DNA of 20,897 nt from Zygnema cylindricum. Taxonomy: Eukaryota; Streptophyta; Zygnematophyceae; Zygnematales; Zygnemataceae. This document shows positions 19,633-20,897 of the stretch, piece after piece. Each line of letters begins with the position of its first letter. The first letter of the stretch is position 1. The stretch covers positions 286,369-307,265 of the forward strand of contig JBBHKE010001006.1 of assembly GCA_037447655.1 (NCBI GenBank). Direction: 5' to 3'. The translations under genes and the position numbers were made by a program. A model generated the notes under the pieces. That model saw only the letters and a list, made by a program, of their open reading frames with translations, did no database searches and had not been told where the DNA came from.

Positions 19633-20764
19633 ATATAAATGTAAATATTTCTGTGTCGTTTTCTTTTAAAATCTTCTGTTTTAAGCACACAGTTTATAGT
19701 CTTTTTTTGCTGTCATTTTCTTTTAAAATCTTCTGTTTTAAGCACACAGTTTATAGTCTTTTTTTGCTGTCAGTATCTGATTGGTTGAAGAATCGTTTCC
19801 TTTTTTTTTGTTTTGCAGTGAAACATCTGCTCGAAGAAGGTATCAAATTTTTCGAGAACATTATGACACATTGCTTCGCCTAAAAACTTTTTTCCCTTTT
19901 CATCTCATCGACAGTATGGGGACTCTCTCTGAATGTCGAGAACAGGTAATATGAGAGAAAGAAAAGTTTATAACTTTCCCCCTCCCTCTCTCCCCCTCTC
20001 CCTCGCCCTCTCCCTCTTCCTCTCCTTCTCCCTCTCCTCTCCCTCTCCTCTCCCTCTCCCTCTCCTGTCCCTCTCCCTCTCCCTCCCCTTAGTACCCTAT
20101 ACTAAAAAACTAGTATTGAATTAATTACATATGGTTCAACAGATTAGTATGTAAGGACTAGTATGTAATTCATTCAATACGGTACAAAAGGTTAGTATGG
20201 AAATGATACTCCAAATATTCCATACGTGATGATTGACAGTGGACAGAGAAGATTGGCAAAAAAAAATTACAAAAAAATGTCATTTTTGTAAAATTTCATC
20301 AACTTTAGAGAAAAGTACAGTATCTAATGCATTCTCAATAGATGATGTTGGCGGAAATTTGTTATCTGTACTTTCAAAAACCTCTCTTTTTGTTGTCATT
20401 ATCGATTTTTGGCGACTCTAAATGTGATGTTATTATCGGACAGATAATCGGTAATCGGTAATCGGTAATTGGTAATCGGTAATCGAGCAACTTAAAAATC
20501 CTGATTACCAAATATTGGAAAAAGCCGACTGGTATGAACTCAATTGTAGCACTATGGCTTATGGAGGTATTCGCGATTAGGAATACTTTTTTTTAACAGA
20601 AAAATGTTTTCGTTAAAAACTGCTGTTTTTAGGAGTTTTGAAAATTCTTTTTCCATGGCCCCTTTTTTTTTTTTAAACAGATAGAGAAGGAGCTTCAATA
20701 TCAGAGTGCCTTAGAATTGGATGCGACAACTTTCCGAGCCATTAGTCATATTCCTCTGGCGAGG
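10962..20764 (+). CDS. Adenylate-kinase-superfamily NMP kinase-like protein, 3' end beyond the window
   Basis: Exons: 10962-11297, 12064-12187, 12624-12671, 13184-13293, 14402-14458, 15851-15954, 18837-18880, 19277-19358, 19819-19945, 20681-20764; all are GT-AG and phase-compatible. They give 372 codons, then an intron runs off the edge. Exon 1 encodes a poorly conserved N terminus (MCRSFRSFQLSVGD…, with FKTTSLLKKGFST) that could target an organelle, followed by an Arg/Glu-rich stretch. The kinase core has EIVWLNGAPGAGKGANTPF (P-loop, Lys ~155) and a DGFPRT NMP-binding motif (~242-247). Farther on come YVEEEESVRRQLARGRKA, RATDLCEETSARRRY, FPFHLID and IEKELQYQSALELD. This order matches bacterial and algal nucleoside-monophosphate-kinase-like proteins, not the short canonical adenylate kinase. 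It presumably transfers phosphate from ATP to an NMP; substrate unknown. Oddities: Ala replaces the usual Thr after GKG, and the segment between HDK and YVEEEE seems incomplete (see 17561-17593). ATG 10632 is an alternative start, adding 110 residues. Confidence 0.82.
11307..11339 (+). repeat. 33-base poly-C tract in kinase intron 1
   Basis: It is an uninterrupted run of 33 C starting nine bases inside intron 1, directly after GTGAGTTCT. It is followed by CT-rich sequence. Runs this long are error-prone in sequencing and replication, so the exact length is doubtful. Confidence 0.9.
11928..12024. repeat. Dispersed repeat (family C) at the 3' end of kinase intron 1
   Basis: It resembles 18117-18210 and 2596-2691 in the order TTAGTGTT, then GAGGG…AAAA…GGC, then GAATTAGTGTTTTTTACGCT, and ends TAACAGTTCATGGTGTA. 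The end matches the family A terminus. It lies about 40 bp before the acceptor at 12063. Confidence 0.55.
12797..13144. mobile_element. Non-autonomous inverted-repeat element (family B), copy 2, in kinase intron 3
   Basis: The left end is ACTATACTGCCCATCG. There are two successive right ends, CGATGGGCAATGTAGT (ending ~12983) and CGATGGGCAGTGTACT (ending 13144). The right half, from about GACTAAACCTGCC, is repeated as GACTACAAGTTGCC. It is thus a complete element plus a tandem extra half. It ends about 40 bp before the exon at 13184. Confidence 0.65.
13371..13500 (+). repeat. Duplicated exon 4/intron 4 junction inside kinase intron 4
   Basis: CTGGTTCTCTCTCTCTCC then TTCTTCAGGTGGAAGT copies the true exon 4 end CTGGCTCTCTCCCTCCTC then CTCCAGGTGAAAGT. 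The downstream intronic sequence also follows the original for about 100 bp (ATCAAT…GAAATCAA versus ATCAAT…GAAGTCAA). It contributes a decoy donor at 13397. It is diverged and not needed for the reading frame. Confidence 0.65.
13501..14401 (+). other. Rest of kinase intron 4, no further feature
   Basis: This is T-rich intronic sequence without a phase-compatible exon that I could recognise. It ends with acceptor GGTTTCCCAG before the 57-base exon at 14402. Exon 5 (AILNLGKAEVPQADADHGE) is the least conserved of the exons called. It is supported mainly by its splice sites and phase. Confidence 0.45.
14459..15787 (+). other. Kinase intron 5, mostly unique sequence
   Basis: It contains pyrimidine-rich patches at about 14628-14660, 14722-14793 and 15590-15655, and AT-rich sequence with TATCGA strings near 15000-15090. 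I see no coding exon; the small frames on both strands have no recognisable content. Confidence 0.45.
15788..15845 (+). repeat. (CT)n microsatellite serving as polypyrimidine tract
   Basis: A long, almost perfect CT repeat runs directly into TTGCAG, the acceptor of kinase exon 6 at 15851. It probably doubles as the splicing polypyrimidine tract. Confidence 0.85.
16283..16405. repeat. (TA)n microsatellite with a conserved 38-bp flank, copy 1
   Basis: AAGTTATCCATGCTACTAAT continuing to GCAAATTAAT (16283-16320) is followed by about 85 bp of TA repeat with one AA interruption near 16383. The 38-bp flank matches 19519-19556 with only three mismatches. It lies in kinase intron 6. Confidence 0.8.
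16619..16752 (+). repeat. 68-bp tandem duplication in a pyrimidine-rich stretch
   Basis: TTCTCTCTACCCG…CCCTCTCATATTAG…GGTACACTCTCTCC is repeated as TTCTCTATACCCG…CCCTCTCATATTAG…GGTACACCCTCTCT. The two copies are about 68 bp apart. The overlapping frame at 16683-17015 has no recognisable domain. Confidence 0.6.
17182..17210. repeat. (CA)n microsatellite
   Basis: A perfect CA repeat lies inside a TA/TG-rich region (17100-17260) of kinase intron 6. Confidence 0.85.
17561..17593 (+). other. Candidate missing exon of the kinase-like gene
   Basis: The family normally has about 20-27 residues, including a hydrophobic beta strand, between the HDK segment (exon 6) and YVEEEESV (exon 7). Here the acceptor TTCTTATAAATTGCAG is followed by a frame open in the required phase, reading PTTPLIPEDGR. 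A GT at 17594 would close a 33-base exon in phase. Reading on gives YYFEVFICLL, which looks like the expected strand, but no suitable GT donor then restores the phase. The exon, or at least its 3' limit, is unproven. Confidence 0.3.
17985..18210. repeat. Dispersed repeat (family C), copy in kinase intron 6
   Basis: It is homologous to 2455-2691, sharing AATGAGCAGTTTTAGTACGG, GACACATT, TTAGAGT, AGGTTCGAGGGTCA and GGGGGTGCC. It ends TTAACGCTAATAGCGATTCA then AGGTGTA. Two further short relics of the same end occur near 18421 (TTTTAACGCTAATAG) and 18575 (ATTAGTGTTATAACTC). Confidence 0.65.
18881..19290 (+). repeat. Tandemly duplicated intron 7 including the start of exon 8
   Basis: GGTATTGTGCCATTAAC…ACAAATTCGCAAATT-type sequence directly after exon 7 (18880) recurs at 19155. 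GGAAAGGCTGCTAT, the first bases of exon 8 (19277), also occurs at 19141 after a second acceptor (TGTTTCATAG). The order donor-side / acceptor-side + 14 nt / donor-side / acceptor-side fits one tandem duplication whose unit is the whole intron plus 14 exon bases. The first unit gained a GA-rich tract (18932-18985). Confidence 0.75.
19142..19155 (+). pseudogene. 14-nt duplicate mini-exon with functional-looking splice sites
   Basis: GAAAGGCTGCTATG lies between TTTCATAG and GTATTG. It copies the first 14 bases of exon 8. Skipping it restores GRKAAIVHN in frame. Including it adds 14 nt, shifts the frame of exon 8 and leads to a stop in exon 9, so it would act as a poison exon if recognised. Confidence 0.55.
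19480..19627. repeat. (CA)n and (TA)n microsatellites with a conserved 38-bp flank, copy 2
   Basis: A CA run (about 19480-19502) is followed by AAGTTATCCATGCTAATAAT…GCAAATTAAT (19519-19556) and about 70 bp of TA repeat. The 38-bp flank is the same as at 16283-16320. It lies in kinase intron 8. Confidence 0.8.
19654..19771. repeat. 57-bp tandem duplication
   Basis: Two copies of a unit beginning TGTC(G/A)TTTTCTTTTAAAATC and ending in TAGTCTTTTTTTGC are adjacent (19654-19710 and 19711-19767), followed by the first four bases of a third. They differ at about one position, so the duplication is recent. It lies about 50 bp before the acceptor of kinase exon 9. Confidence 0.85.
19979..20090 (+). 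repeat. CT-rich tract in kinase intron 9
   Basis: CCCTCTC and TCCCTC units fill about 110 bases shortly after the donor at 19946. Confidence 0.75.
20098..20211. repeat. Imperfect inverted repeat, possible small element
   Basis: GTATTGAATTAATTACATAT (20113-20132) is inverted as GTATGTAATTCATTCAATAC (20161-20180), with about two mismatches and a short loop. Weaker outer symmetry (CTATACTAA versus TTAGTATGG) suggests a MITE-like element or hairpin remnant. Confidence 0.5.
20445..20485. repeat. Heptamer tandem repeat (TAATCGG)n
   Basis: Six near-perfect copies of TAATCGG (one with TTGG) occur in kinase intron 9. It is not the plant telomere heptamer TTTAGGG. Confidence 0.85.
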
Positions 20765-20778
20765 GTAAGGAAGGCTTT

Positions 20779-20897
20779 TATTGTTATTATTGTCATTGAT
20801 GTTATTCTTGTTATTATTATAATTATTGTTATTGGTGTTGTTATTGTTGTTATTATTGCTCTTGTTATTGTTATTATCGATATTGTTAATGTTGTTA
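20779..20897. repeat. (GTT/ATT) trinucleotide repeat running off the window
   Basis: An imperfect GTTATT-type repeat fills the start of kinase intron 10 and continues past the right edge, so the remaining kinase exons are outside the window. Confidence 0.8.

Noticed and set aside
20445-20485. Heptamer array as interstitial telomere sequence
   Set aside because: TAATCGG is not TTTAGGG or another known plant or algal telomere unit I recognise.

Overview
The window is nuclear DNA of an intron-rich green-lineage eukaryote. It carries two plus-strand, multi-exon genes separated by about 4.7 kb of repeat-filled intergenic DNA. Evidence for a eukaryote is the long GT-AG introns with pyrimidine-rich 3' ends, microsatellites (CT, TA, CA, poly-C), small terminal-inverted-repeat elements, and exons that join cleanly in phase. 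The GARP DNA-binding domain of the first gene is a green-plant type. Moderate base composition and large introns suggest a streptophyte alga or other non-Chlamydomonas-like green alga, but the species cannot be fixed from the sequence.

Layout: 1-700 is AT-rich upstream DNA ending in a possible TATA box. 711-1502 is a possible leader exon and a CT-rich leader intron. 1535-6284 is a LUX/PCL1-like GARP transcription factor in five exons (about 492 residues if translation starts at 1535). 6285-10961 is intergenic and holds 3' flank, three small inverted-repeat elements, a dispersed repeat shared with LUX intron 1, a purine-rich block and a dense CCAAT cluster. 10962 to the right edge is an adenylate-kinase-superfamily P-loop NMP kinase-like gene with at least ten exons. 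It is cut by the window end, and one internal segment is unresolved.

The two genes show no obvious functional link. The first would act in the nucleus as a DNA-binding, clock-type regulator. The second looks like a nucleotide-metabolism enzyme with a possible organelle-targeting N terminus. The most notable features are structural. Intron 7 of the kinase gene looks tandemly duplicated together with the first 14 nt of the next exon, creating a potential poison mini-exon. The end of exon 4 is also duplicated inside intron 4. A 32-bp perfect palindrome sits inside the terminal repeat of one small element. Related mobile-element ends recur in introns of both genes. I see no convincing new multi-gene system, CRISPR array, tRNA, rRNA or virus-like gene.
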